A stretch of 64,000 nucleotides of DNA from Anseranas semipalmata (Eukaryota > Chordata > Aves > Anseriformes > Anseranatidae): positions 310,728-374,727 of the forward strand of contig VXAA01004089.1 of assembly GCA_013399115.1 (NCBI GenBank). Reading direction: 5' to 3'. This document shows positions 35,856 through 46,972 of the stretch, one piece after another. The position numbers and the translations under genes are program-made. The notes below the pieces were generated by a model. It worked only from the letters and a program-made list of their open reading frames with translations, was not told where the DNA came from and made no database searches. Each line of letters begins with the position of its first letter. Positions within the stretch are counted from its first letter, which is position 1.

Positions 35856-36969
35856 ATGCAGGGAGGAGAAAGATGATAATCACAGTAAGTTTTTCAGCCA
35901 CATTGAGTCCTGAAATTATCCAAATCATGTTGCCAGGCAGTAGAAACTAAAATTCCTAATGCCTAAAGAAATAATGGCCCTGTTTCACTGTTGTTGGACT
36001 GGATGAGGATACTTTATACCACTCTGAAGTATACCACCCTTTAGCAAATGGTGATCATACACCATTCCCTTTACACAGCAGGGGGAAAGGGTATATGATG
36101 TAATGCAGGATTAAACCCAGTTTTTCCTTTGTAAAGGCTAGCAGAAAAAAAATCCTTTTCAGTATGCAGAAAAGCTCATCTTGCACTGAGGTGCTTCACC
36201 TGCCACTTGTGATTAATTTCCCATTCTTTCAATGTCTCACTTTGATTATTAATGATAATGCTTTGATTGATGACTGTGCCTGCTAAATACACTATTGCCA
36301 AACAGGGAACAACACTCTTGTTCAAACAGATGCATGCTGGAGGGAACCATCACAACAGATGAGCCCATCTCTTCTTGGGCAAGGGCTTGAATCCAGCTCA
36401 CGCTAAGATCTTTGCCTCTCAGCAGATATGTCTTTGGTGGCACCCTTGGAATAGGTTACAAATTCCTCATAATAAACAAGAAAGACAACCACAAAAGAGT
36501 TCATCTTGAAAGTCAACTTGTGTGGTGAATACCAAGGAATGTCAGACCAAGGAAACAACTGATAGCTTCTCACACATGGGCTTTCCCTCCTTGAAACACT
36601 CAGGCATTTTCACCCATGAATAGCTAGTACATGTTAATTTTCCCACTACAAGACACTGGTGAGACCAGACATTGTAATTTTATCTCATGTTAACATAGGT
36701 GAGGTGAACCCTCGGCTGCAGGGAAGGGTGGGGAGAAAGCTTAAAATGCTGACCTCATTTAACTACTTTGCAGAAAAAAAAAAAANAAAAAAAAAAAAAA
36801 ACAGATGTCTACTTTCCAATCAGATTTTACTCTAAGATCATTATCACACATTAATTATATCATTATTAAAAAAAAAGATACACTTTAAAGGTTCCTATCC
36901 TAAAACTAATCAGTATCTAACTATTGACTCTGCTTATCTCTGCTGTTCATTACTTTTATTTTTTATTAC
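35856..36969. other. Unassigned single-copy DNA
   Basis: No gene or repeat apart from the poly-A/N run at 36774. Confidence 0.5.
36774..36801. repeat. Poly-A run with ambiguous base N at 36786
   Basis: A continuous A run is interrupted only by the single N, marking an unresolved position in the assembly. Confidence 0.97.
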
Positions 36970-37120
36970 GGAAGAACCTAGGAGCCTAAACTGGGTCATA
37001 CTTAGACATTGTACAACATACACAGAGTAAACAACATACCTACCCCAAAGTGCTTGCAATCTAAAAGGCAAGATGCAACAGGTGGGTGAAGCAAACAAGC
37101 AAGTGGGAGTGGGGAAATCA
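36970..37120 (+). mobile_element. Ancient amniote repeat ('CCCCAAAGxGCTTACAATC' type)
   Basis: GAACCTAGGAGCCTAAACTG, GGTCATACTTAGACATTGTA, CAACATACACAGAGTAAAC, CTACCCCAAAGTGCTTGCAA, TCTAAAAGGCAAGATGC, AGGTGGGTGAAGC follows a well-known old repeat order (...GGCACTGTACAAACACAGAGTAAAG... CTGCCCCAAAGAGCTTACAATCTAA...). It overlaps the minus frame 36934-37155. Good match by eye; formal family name not assigned. Confidence 0.6.
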
Positions 37121-38792
37121 TAATAATAGGATGTGTTAACACTTGTACAGTTCATAGGTGAATCATGAAAATAGCTGAACTAGAACTGTCCTTACTTTCT
37201 GTCACATAAGACAAATCATGGAATTCTTATTCATCTTGGGTTTTACTCAGGCAAAAAATCCTGTACTGTTCAAATATATATCAATCTAAATGAAGTCTAA
37301 GCTTCTTCAAGGAACCAAAAATGGGATACTCACAATGGTTAGGCAGTCCAAAAACAGATTTGGTGAAAAGCTATGTATTGATCCAAAGTGGGAACCTGAA
37401 GCTATAGTGAAAACCCAAATCACGGCAAAACTTAGAGGTGAGGGAATGTAAGTGTCCCTATTTGCCTGAGTAGCAGACATACTATAACTTCATTAATTAC
37501 TGCCGCTGTTTACCCAGACATAGAGGAGACCAAGTCAGAGTGACCAGGAACCCCAGGAAGCCAAGAGAAGGATCCCACTGAATCCAGAAGATTGAAGGAC
37601 TTGGGGAATGGCAGGAGGAAGGATAAGGAAGCCCTTGCACTGGAAAGCCACTGATAGGGATGGGGAGGGGAGTTCTGCAGGATTTTGAGAACCTGGAAGG
37701 AGTCTATTTTGGCACAGGAACAGTTGGTGTCAAAATACGGCTCTGCAGAGACACATTTGACCATATCCAGGAAAGGTTTGCGGGTGTTAAGTTATTCCAC
37801 CTTTTCTCAGCACATGGAAAGCATCTCAGTGCGTTCACCTCTCTTTTCACTCAACAGCAGAATTCCATGACCTTTGTAGGACCATCCTCATGTCTGTACT
37901 TTTTGTAGTTACTAAATAAGATCAAATGCCTAAAGGTCGAAGCTGGCCTGGCTTCTTTAACCCTCAATATAGTGTGCCATTCACCTCAGGTTGGAATATC
38001 ACAACTTAGTGTAGTTAATCTCATAACACTGTAGAGTCTCTCTTGCCCAAAGTCTATGAATCAAGATTTGAAAGGGTTTAAAACCAAATTTCACTTTGAT
38101 GCAGTTTACAGGGTCAATTCTCCAGCCCATGTTATGCCCAGGTAAAATCAGTTAGCTGTCAGTGTCTTTTTTTTTTTTTTTTTCCCCACACTTTGAGATG
38201 TAGGAGTACAATCTATTCCCATAAATAAAGATTAAGGTTCAATGACTTCAATTGTATTATCCACAAAGCAAAAACTGGTGCTTGTTTCTGTGTTTTGTGT
38301 TGTACAACTCCAAGTTTACAAGCAATGCCAAACAAATAAGCCTATAAGAAATGCTTACATTAAACCTTACCACATCACAGATAGATATTTACAGTAGGGA
38401 ACATTGAAGCATTTGGACTGGAATTAACATGAGGACACCATGACACAATAGTGTTAGGTGCACCTCAGAACAGTCCTCCAAAGCAGAAAAATCTCCAAAG
38501 CAGAGCAATCCCCATCACATCATTTAGACAAAAACCTTTTAATTATGCTATGGCATGTGATGTCTCTGTGGAAATCAAATACCTCATCTCTTGGCTTTGC
38601 ATCGTTCACAATAGTAAGTCCAGAGCCAGAAAGCTATAGGTTTGTGGGTATGCATGTAATGAATGGCAGACAAATTAGAATTAAAAATAAGTACCCCAAA
38701 TCTCTCAGTGAACCACAGAAACTCAAAGATACTATTAAATAAACAGCTCTTTTGTAGTTATGTGTTGCCATAGAAGGAAACTACACATGTCA
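37121..38792. other. Single-copy DNA, no gene seen
   Basis: T17 at 38167. CAGGGTCAATTCTCCAGCCC at 38110 resembles the start of another old amniote palindromic repeat but the match is short. Confidence 0.5.
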
Positions 38793-39239
38793 TCAGAATT
38801 TATAAATGCAGTGTTCAGAAATGGGTTGTAAGATTTTAGATAATTTTTGCATCTCAGAGGAAAAAAATTCTTTGAAACTAACCCACAACTTAGTCTTACC
38901 CTGATATTCATATTTTATCGACGATCTCACTTGACGTACATGTTTTTGCTTGGGATTTTGACAAAGATAGTTATCATTTTTGCAGCAGGCTTTGTAGAAC
39001 TTAGTGGGTTTAATCTCAGTTTGACATCTTGTGCATTGAGCACATCTTTCTCTTTTTGGGTCTGAAAATCGCATGATTCGGAAGCAAAGCTCTAAACAGC
39101 ATGGATGTTTTGGGGCCAAATGAAGTTGTGTTAGTGATTGATGGTTAACCTGAAGTACAGTTATTTCAACTTTTAGGGGAACATCAACTTTTACAAGACA
39201 GTTAAACTCTATCACATTATACAATAAAACTACTGTCAT
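38793..39239 (-). other. 148-codon cysteine-rich open frame, status unclear
   Basis: One of the two longest non-repeat frames: 148 residues on the minus strand. It contains clustered cysteines (HPCCLELC, CAQCTRC, KACCKNDNYLC) and several basic stretches (DPKRERC, NPKQKHVRQVR). No signal peptide, promoter, CpG island or splice context supports it. A frame of this length is expected about once by chance in 64 kb of DNA with this composition. The cysteine clusters are not arranged as LIM, RING or zinc-ribbon pairs. It is listed because it lies 650 bp from the six-cysteine candidate exon (opposite strand). Confidence 0.15.
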
Positions 39240-39890
39240 ACAAGAGTATATTTAGATTTCACTGTTACACAAATATCTCAAAATTATGAGGGAATGTTGG
39301 TAAAGCTTGCAATGCACCACGGAGATAATAAGTATACTAGTCCCTCTTCAGAATTGCCAAAAATATTAGCTGAGTTTTGCAGACAGGAAGAACATAAGGA
39401 GAAGTTATTGTACCTTTTGTACAGGTGAGTAAAAAGAATCAGGGAAAGCTCAAAAGTTGTCTCAGTTAAGTAAGGGCAAAGTGAAAGGATGCATCAGAAG
39501 GTTATTAGTAATTAAATTGGAAAAGATGAATGTCACAATAACTTGTTATGAAAATTTCACACTGGTCACTGTTAGAATCTGAAGGACTCTGTGCTCCCCC
39601 ATGAAAAATGCTGAAGCAAAATGTGCTTAATTTCCCTGGGGACACCTCAGACATGCTTTTCAGAGGGACAACAGCAATCACTGAGTTGGACTGCGGTCAT
39701 GGTCCTGTACTCTCTGGATGTTAAACCATGGCTTGGTGAGGATGTGGTGTCCCCCCCAGAATCCAAATCACTCCCAGATACTTTAGAGGCATTTTCCCTT
39801 AGTCTTTTCTTTGCAGGGAGGTATATCAAGCTGCTGAGACTCAGTAATGTCTCAGAAAGGCTCACATCTTGTCCCTTTTCCTTTCCCCAG

Positions 39891-40003
39891 ATATTTACTG
39901 CTGCTATGAGTGCAAAAACGTGCAGCCCAAAATCTGCTCCAAATTATGTGCCAATGAAGACGGGAGCAATGGAAGGTGCCACGTATGGGATGGACATCTC
40001 TGA
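39891..40003 (+). other. Candidate terminal exon encoding a six-cysteine peptide
   Basis: The acceptor CTTGTCCCTTTTCCTTTCCCCAG is strong (AG at 39889-39890). In the frame starting at 39893 the sequence reads IYCCYECKNVQPKICSKLCA, then NEDGSNGRCHVWDGHL, and stops at TGA 40001-40003. That is 36 residues with six cysteines in the pattern CC-x2-C-x7-C-x3-C-x9-C. Small secreted peptides often have such last exons, but the spacing does not fit the avian beta-defensin pattern, insulin A chain or any family I know. No signal-peptide exon was found upstream. A longer Met-started frame in a different phase (39621-40025) overlaps it and shows no such pattern. Confidence 0.25.
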
Positions 40004-40253
40004 GAGTCAAGGTGTACCTCCGTAATCAGGCTGAGTGCAAGCCTGATTGGCACCACTTGGGTGCTCAATGTATTAAGGATATTTACAGTTGCTCTAAACA
40101 CACCAGTGGAAAATGTTGACATTTGTTTGATATAATGGAAAGTTTAATTAAAAGCTAACAAATGTGAACCAAACCAAAAGTGGGTCTGTTTTTGAAAGCC
40201 AAACATTCTGGTTGAAAGCTGAAGAATATTTTGTTAAGAAAAAAATACTTAGC

Positions 40254-40286
40254 TTTTTTTTTTTTTAAAAAAAAAATTTTTTGTTT

Positions 40287-40312
<26 letters not shown>
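40254..40312. repeat. T13-A10-T6-G-T29 homopolymer cluster
   Basis: Thirteen T, ten A, six T, one G and twenty-nine T in a row. The T13/A10 pair is self-complementary. The length of the last T run may be an assembly estimate. Confidence 0.9.
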
Positions 40313-40317
<5 letters not shown>

Positions 40318-40809
40318 AAGAAGGTGTTTCCTTTTCAAGGTACCACCTAATTGTAAGCATGTTTTCACATCAGAACATTTTTGACAGAAAAACATTAGCC
40401 TATTCAACTTCCAGGTTGGAAAATATTTTAGTTCAAAGAGACACAAGTTCTAAAACCAAAAGGGACAATTACAATTAAAAGGCTTGACATTTTTCAGAGA
40501 ATGGTGTCTCACCTCTCAACACTTTCATCATAATTTCTGGCTGACCTCTAGCCTGGACAGTCAATCCTCTTGACCCTTCTGTACATCAAAATCATCACAT
40601 GGCTGAAAGCCACCTGAGGTAGGTCAGGGACGGTGCCCAGCTGGGAGGTGACAACTGCTCCCAGGGTCCCCATCCCTCCTTCCACTGTGGTATGGGACTG
40701 GGATAGGTGGGCTGCTGCATCCTGAGATGCTTTATGCTCAGTAATCCTGGCTGTTTACTCTCTCATTTGCAGAGCTTACCCAAACACCTTGCGTTTCAAA
40801 ACAGGTTTC

Positions 40810-41285
40810 ACGGCCCGGTTTCAAGCTCATTGACTGTAATGTAAAGCTCATAGGAAAGACTTTTCAAAAGACAACTGCTGTTTTATTATGTCAATATATT
40901 TCTGTGAAATACATATTAATGAAAGGAATACCTCTATAGTAGCTATTTGGTTTTAAAGTGGCAGAGAATATTTGCAGACAGGTTTATATTTTCAGTGCAA
41001 AATAGCCTCAATGTATCCTGGCTACATCAGGATTAAAACTCCAGACATAAGCTTTGTCAAGTGCAGGGGACAGCATAAATGCCTGTTGATTCATATTCTT
41101 TTAGGCTTGTAAAGTTATAACTATGTAATACGAACACAGGCTCTTTAGGGTAGTTCAGAGCCAAACTGGAACCCTTCCAGCCTGCACCGAAGGATTTAAT
41201 GGCATAGTTTTTATTTTCTGCTTAGTGCACTGTACCATTAATTGAAGTTAATTGTCAAGAGGAGACTGGCTTTCAAAAACTACAT
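40810..41285. promoter_or_regulatory. Candidate conserved noncoding element
   Basis: A repeat-free block with clustered homeodomain-like and nuclear-receptor-like words: ATACATATTAATGAAAGG, GGATTTAATGGCATAG, TACCATTAATTGAAGTTAAT, TGTCAAGTGCAGGGG. No open frame of note. Read as a possible developmental enhancer, by style only. Confidence 0.25.
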
Positions 41286-41367
41286 AGCTCTCAACTGTTC
41301 TGGTGCAGAATGGATGCCCTGAGTTTAGGATCAAATTTCCCCCGTGCTCTACATTACATTTGTCTTG

Positions 41368-41383
41368 TCACACAATTGTGTGA
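41368..41383. repeat. 16-bp perfect palindrome
   Basis: TCACACAATTGTGTGA is its own reverse complement. It sits just outside the right edge of the CNE-like block ending near 41285. Confidence 0.85.
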
Positions 41384-44300
41384 TTGTGTTCAACTAAATA
41401 GTTATGCCATGCTATTACAGCATTTCAAATTGGGGACTCAAGTAACACTGCAGGGAAAGACAGAGAGAGAGGAAGAGACAGGTTTGTACTGGGAGGAGGA
41501 CTTGTCTGCTTCAACTAAACAAAACCCTGAAAGGTATCGCAGGTCTGAAGTATTTAATGGAGCAGCTCATTTGTTTTGCCAAAGAAGGAAGCCTTGCAGA
41601 GTAGCAGAGGCAGCAGAGTATGTTAAAGGGAAGAATTAGCTTGTTAGCAAAGAGGCTCAGCAGACACAAAGTGTTCTGTGAGACCTGACAGTGATTCCTT
41701 GCTCCCAGGATGACAGGTGAACAGGAGCCATTCCCCTGTGTCCTCTGCTTTTCTCTGTGTGAGGACAGGAAAAATTGCCGTGTGCTGCACATTGTTCTCC
41801 AGCTTGGACATTCAGAAGACCAGGAGTGCAGAACACTGTACCATATAGACACATATTTGGCCTGCTGACCCCAGCCCCACTGTTGTGCATGAAGGAATTA
41901 CCTTAATTTTCTTAACTCATATAATATTGCTATTTATTAGCCCTACTGCTGTAATTCCCAGGAACCTCAGACATGGTCCAGGACTCACATCATGCCAGGC
42001 ACTCACACAAATAAAGGGCAAAAGCTCTTGCCCCAGTCTGGAGATCGTTTGTGTCTCAGGGTGTAACTCGGCCCCAAACATAGAACTTAATTAGCATTGA
42101 TGTTGATGAGGTGTGAGGGAGAATGGAATCTGGTCCATCCTTCCACAGCTGCACTCGCTTTGCAATGTGAAAAACCAAGATGAGCCAAAAGTGATTAAGA
42201 AATTATTTTTGAAACTGGAGTCAGCACATGTAACCACAGTTAGACAACAGGGATCAGCAGATCTGCAATGTAAGGAGGTTTGAGTCTTACATAGATACTT
42301 TAAAAGTAAAGTTCCCCCGTGAAAGTCCCTCCTGATTTTATCAGCAAATTTATCACCAGCATCAGCTGAGAGGACAAGGAGTGTGACCAGCCATGGAGGA
42401 AGCTCTGCCCTCTTGTCTCTTTTTTCTTGGAAATCATTTATTTGTTTTTTGTAAAAAGCATTTTGGTCCTCAGTGGCATTTTTGGATGAATATAAGGGTA
42501 GTCACTTGATTAAAGGTAGAATAAATGCACCTGTTTCCAACAAAAATGCCACATATCATGATTTCACTAAAAATATGAGTTATCCCCATTATAAATCTCA
42601 CTGTGTGAGCTTCATAGGTGGTCTCTGTGCTTATGCATGCACAGGTGGCTAAATCCTGGCCAGGATCAAAATGGAAATTCCAGTTGATGTTTTCAAACAC
42701 TACCTTAGTGAGTCCAACTTCTTGAACATATAGAGAAACAGTGTTTGTATGTGTATGCCTATATATATATATAATTAGCTTTCAAGGGACTCATATATAG
42801 ATGCTGCACAGTCTGTAATTCATTAGTGAAAAACTTCCCAAAGTTTCCAGCCCACTGATGATAGAAATAATGCTTTACCTGGTCAGGGCTATTGGGAATG
42901 GAAAGAAAGTTCTTTTACATGTTTTTGAAAGGAAATAAAAAATCAAGTTATGCTGGGTGGAATATAAGACTTCCCTGTGGTGGTTTTGTTGTTCCCTTCA
43001 CTGGATTCATGATCTCACTCTTATTATAGAAACATCTGAACTGATGTCCCAGGGTTCCCCAAAACCCATTACTGATCAAGTATGGAGAGTCTATGCAGGC
43101 AAGCAAAGGACTAAGGTACATTTGTAATCATATCTCCCTCACAAACACAGGATGCTCATTCACTTCAGAAGGGGTTCAACTGCATTGGGCAAACTATTGG
43201 ACTCAGTGGAACAGAGCTTGAAATGGTTTTTCAGGTCCTAAAACTATAGACCTCAATTTCATTTATTTTTATTAGATCTTGATTGTCATATTCACACAGG
43301 ATGTGCCATTACCTTCACCAGGCTTGAACACGTAGGCATGCACCCTCTTACATGAGCAGAGGCCATGAGACCACACTGAGAGTTCAGTGGAGCTGCACAC
43401 AGCACAGATTTTCTTAAAATCAATGCAAAGAAGATTTCTGAATGATTGAGTGTGTGCTTGTACACATGGGAAATGACATTTTCCTGTGTATGTCTGTATG
43501 TGTGTCTATCTACATATAAAATTGTCAGCTCCAATATATTCACATTCTAGACACATCCTATCACATTCTGAAAACATGTGGGTAAAACTGTAGCCTAAAA
43601 AACTTTCTGACCACTTGCTCCCATGATACTGAAGAGCTCCATGTGAAAAGAGCTCACCTATATAAGAATTTATTTAATACAGCCTCATAAATCATCAGTG
43701 ATTGGAAGGAGTTGAGCTAATTCTGGTATGTTTTAACGAATAACAAAAGCAAATCTCCATCTCCTTTGGTGCCCCCCAACCAAAACAAATGGTGCCAACC
43801 AGTAGCTTTTAGTAATGTTTATAGCTGGCTATCCTCTGGGCTCTTTGGGTGATTAATCGGATATATAGAAGTAGGTAAACACAGTGCTATTAGCTTGTCT
43901 TCACTGTATTCTGATATAGACCAAGCTTTGCATAACCCAAAGGACATGAAACTCTTAAAAGTTCAGTGTTTGGGAATTTAAGTCATGGAGTAAAGTAATA
44001 GCTCTAATGCATTTTTCCACTTGCCATATACTTTTGTGGAAAACATATTGATAGACTGGAAAAATCCCTAGAGGAAAAAAGAAATAAGAAGTAATACTGA
44101 GGAAGAGAAGAAGACAGGAGGGAAAGGGGTTCTTTTATAAGGATAATAATCACCACAAACTTTTATTTTTGTAATTAAGAGGGAAAAAATAGAGGTAAAA
44201 TGATTCAGCAAAATGTTGCAATTCAGTTCTGAAATCGTTGTCCACTGACTGAAACACTTATGAGTTTATAAAAAATACAGGTTATGAAAGTAGGAACTCT

Positions 44301-44510
44301 CTTGTATGTCTTTCTAGATGATTCATTTAGTGTTTCTAAAGAAACTGTAGTTTATTCATATATTATGTAGTTAGTGTACAGAATGTTTCCACATTTGTAA
44401 CCTACCAGCCTCCTTCTCTAAAGAGCAATAATGGAAATGAAAATGTGGATAGAACCAGTTAAAATCAGTGAAGCAGAATCAGAAAGTATGTCAGTAAAAG
44501 TAGTGAAATT
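41384..44510. other. Single-copy DNA, no gene seen
   Basis: Two overlapping minus frames at 41511-41890 (113 and 77 codons) have no domain. The short (TA)n is at 42760. No repeat family recognised. Confidence 0.55.
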
Positions 44511-44557
44511 AAAAAAAAAAAAAAAAGAAAAGAAAAAAGAAAAAAAAGAAAAAAAAT
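44511..44557. repeat. A-rich purine tract
   Basis: A runs separated by single G residues; gives a KKKEKK artefact frame on the plus strand. Confidence 0.9.
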
Positions 44558-44774
44558 CCACATTTATCACTTTAGCTGGAAATACATATATACATATATA
44601 TATTTCTTTATGAAAACAAAGGGGAGATATCTAGAGATCTGTGCTGATATCCTAGCTTTGCTGAGGTTTCTTTTCAAGCCAGTGTTGTGGCACCTTATGA
44701 GTTCAAATATGGACTGAACATCTTCCTTTCTGTTGGTGGCAGCATGATCAGCCACTGGCAAAGCCCCGGACCAG

Positions 44775-44870
44775 CACTTCGAGGAACGGGGCTGTATTCC
44801 TGACTCTACTCTCTTGTGAACTTGGAGCAGACTCTCCAAACTTTGCCATCTCCACTTTCCTTGGTAAATT
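44775..44870 (+). mobile_element. Possible MIR-like SINE remnant
   Basis: GAACGGGGCTGTATTCCTGA, CTCTACTCTCTTGTGAACTT, GGAGCAGACTCTCCAAAC, CATCTCCACTTTCC resembles the MIR order 'GTTCGAATCCTGACTCTGCC ... TTGTGACCTTGGGCAAGTC'. It lies inside the 155-codon minus-strand frame at 44567-45034 and argues against that frame being a real gene. Weak call. Confidence 0.3.
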
Positions 44871-46780
44871 TTGTTGCATTTTCTGATTAAACTCTGAACT
44901 TTTTGGACTGTGTGCAGTAAAGCAGAATTCTGCTTTAGTGGACAGTTATCAGGGACTGGGGTCTTTGGATATTGTTGTAATGCAAATAGTACTGTACTTA
45001 AATAGGGACAGCAAAAAAGTAATTCCTCCTCCACTATAATTCACATCCCCAAACTCCAGATTATTGTCTGTGCCCCATATAAGCATATGATAAAGATAAG
45101 ATTTCCTTTGACATCTGCAGTATATTACTGAGCATGTCTAATTATCACACTGGGGAACTGCGGAGGTTTAAACCAGAAAACAAAACAATCAAGATGGTAT
45201 CGGAACAAAAGAGAAAATAGTGCAATAAAAAGAGTGTGATGCTATAAACTGTCAGTAAATAAATTATTCTCCAGAACTTAATGGTGATCTTACTGGTCTA
45301 GGTCAAATCCTATAGTAAATTATGCTAATTTTTTAGTATTTTGCTAGTTGTAGCCTAACATTCCCGACATGGTTGGTATCAGGAATATAAGAAACAAACA
45401 GCTTCAAAAAGCATGGCCAAGTTTGACTGTGAATTTAATGAAGTGTGGGGAAACTGTAGAAATGGAAACACTGACTCAACAACTAACAAAATCAACAAGA
45501 GAGACAAAAATAAACAAATATCTAGATGTAGGGTTTCCGTTTGCTTCATTCTCAGAAAAGACGGAACATCCGTACTAATACAAAATTTCTTTGAATTTTG
45601 ATGTGAGCTCTGTTGTAGGGCTGATCCATAGTCTACTGGGGTAAGTGGAAACTTTTCCATTGTTTTCTGTAGCTTTTTGACTAAATCTTAAATGATCAGA
45701 TGCAAATTTGGGATGAAGTATTGCTAGGGCAAGATTTGTGGCATCCAAGAGAAGAACTGACAAAATGGAAAGGTTACCTGCTAAAAAAGAGTCTAGCTAG
45801 CCAAAAAAAGGATGTATCTTGTTATGAAAAATATAATGAAAAAGGTCCCTGGACAGGTTCTCAAGCACCTCTAAAGAACATTAATTAAGTCTGTGCAGGA
45901 TTTCCAATGAAATATATTTTTAAAAAGAAAAGAAAAAGCATCTGGTATATTTCTGATATTAAAGTCATATTTGAGGAAAAAACGGCTATGAATCAAGGCC
46001 TGTTCTTAACTTAATGTGAATATATGACTCCCATTGGTGATAAAAGGAACTTCACATGCATGCCAGAAGGAAATCAATGGCTATTCCAGCTCTGAATATA
46101 AAATGGTCCCTCTAAATCTGTACAACAGGAATGAATACATGGAAAAAAATCTCTTTCTGATATCCTTAGCTCAAAAACATCTTAGCAGATTCTAAGGAAA
46201 TTTTTCTAAGTTCCTTTTAGGATTATTTTAGATTATTATTAATAATAACTTGATTTACTACAGTGCCTGAAATGTGATTTTTTCTTTTTTTTGTGTGTGT
46301 AAGAAAATGTATACTGGGAGAAATAATAGAAGAGTACTGTAATATCTCTTTGCATGGGATTCTTCAGCTTTTCCTCACACAATATTCTACCACAATTGTT
46401 GCTAAAAATGTAGTTAAAGTGTCATATGATTTATTATTTATGTTAGTGACTACAAATATGAATTTAGCATTCAAAATCTTATGTTAGACTAACATTTAGA
46501 AGTAACATTATATTAAAAACCTGCATGAGAAAACCATGATTCTATTAAGTGTACACAGAGGGAGCTCCACAAAAAGTTGTCCACCTGTTCAACAAAAATT
46601 TCATAGTTTCCATCATGATTCATTGTTACAAATATACCTAAGTGCATTGAGAACCCGATTTTCATCTCACGTGTAGCAATGCAAAAGAGGGGTAAGGCTT
46701 CTAAAATCATTACACTTACATTGAGGTGAAGATGAAATTGGATTCATCGTCTACAAACGCACTGTCTGCCTTCCCCTAAT

Positions 46781-46803
46781 CTTCTGAGTATTATACTCAG
46801 AAG
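46781..46803. repeat. Perfect 10-bp inverted repeat with 3-nt loop
   Basis: CTTCTGAGTA (46781-46790), loop TTA, TACTCAGAAG (46794-46803). Confidence 0.85.
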
Positions 46804-46837
46804 TATATTATAACTATCTCTCTACTCTCCAGTTGGA

Positions 46838-46972
46838 CAAAAAAAAAATAATAAAATAAAATAAAATAAACAACAGCAACAAAAATACTTTTCTATTTTT
46901 TTTTTTTTATTTCTATTTCAGGTTATTTTGAAGTTTCAAAAGACAGTTATAAATAAATAAATAAATAAATAA
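46838..46972. repeat. Cluster of A/T-rich microsatellites
   Basis: A9 with AAAAT units (46840-46871), a T12 run near 46899-46910, and (AAAT)5 (46950-46972) within 135 bp. Confidence 0.88.

Noticed and set aside
39621..40025. 134-codon plus frame overlapping the six-cysteine candidate
   Set aside because: It runs through the probable polypyrimidine tract and splice acceptor in a different phase; no domain.
44567..45034. 155-codon minus frame, longest non-repeat frame with Met
   Set aside because: No domain, no signal or splice context, ends in a simple A/T-derived tail (KKYIYVYMYF), and it overlaps a probable MIR-like SINE.
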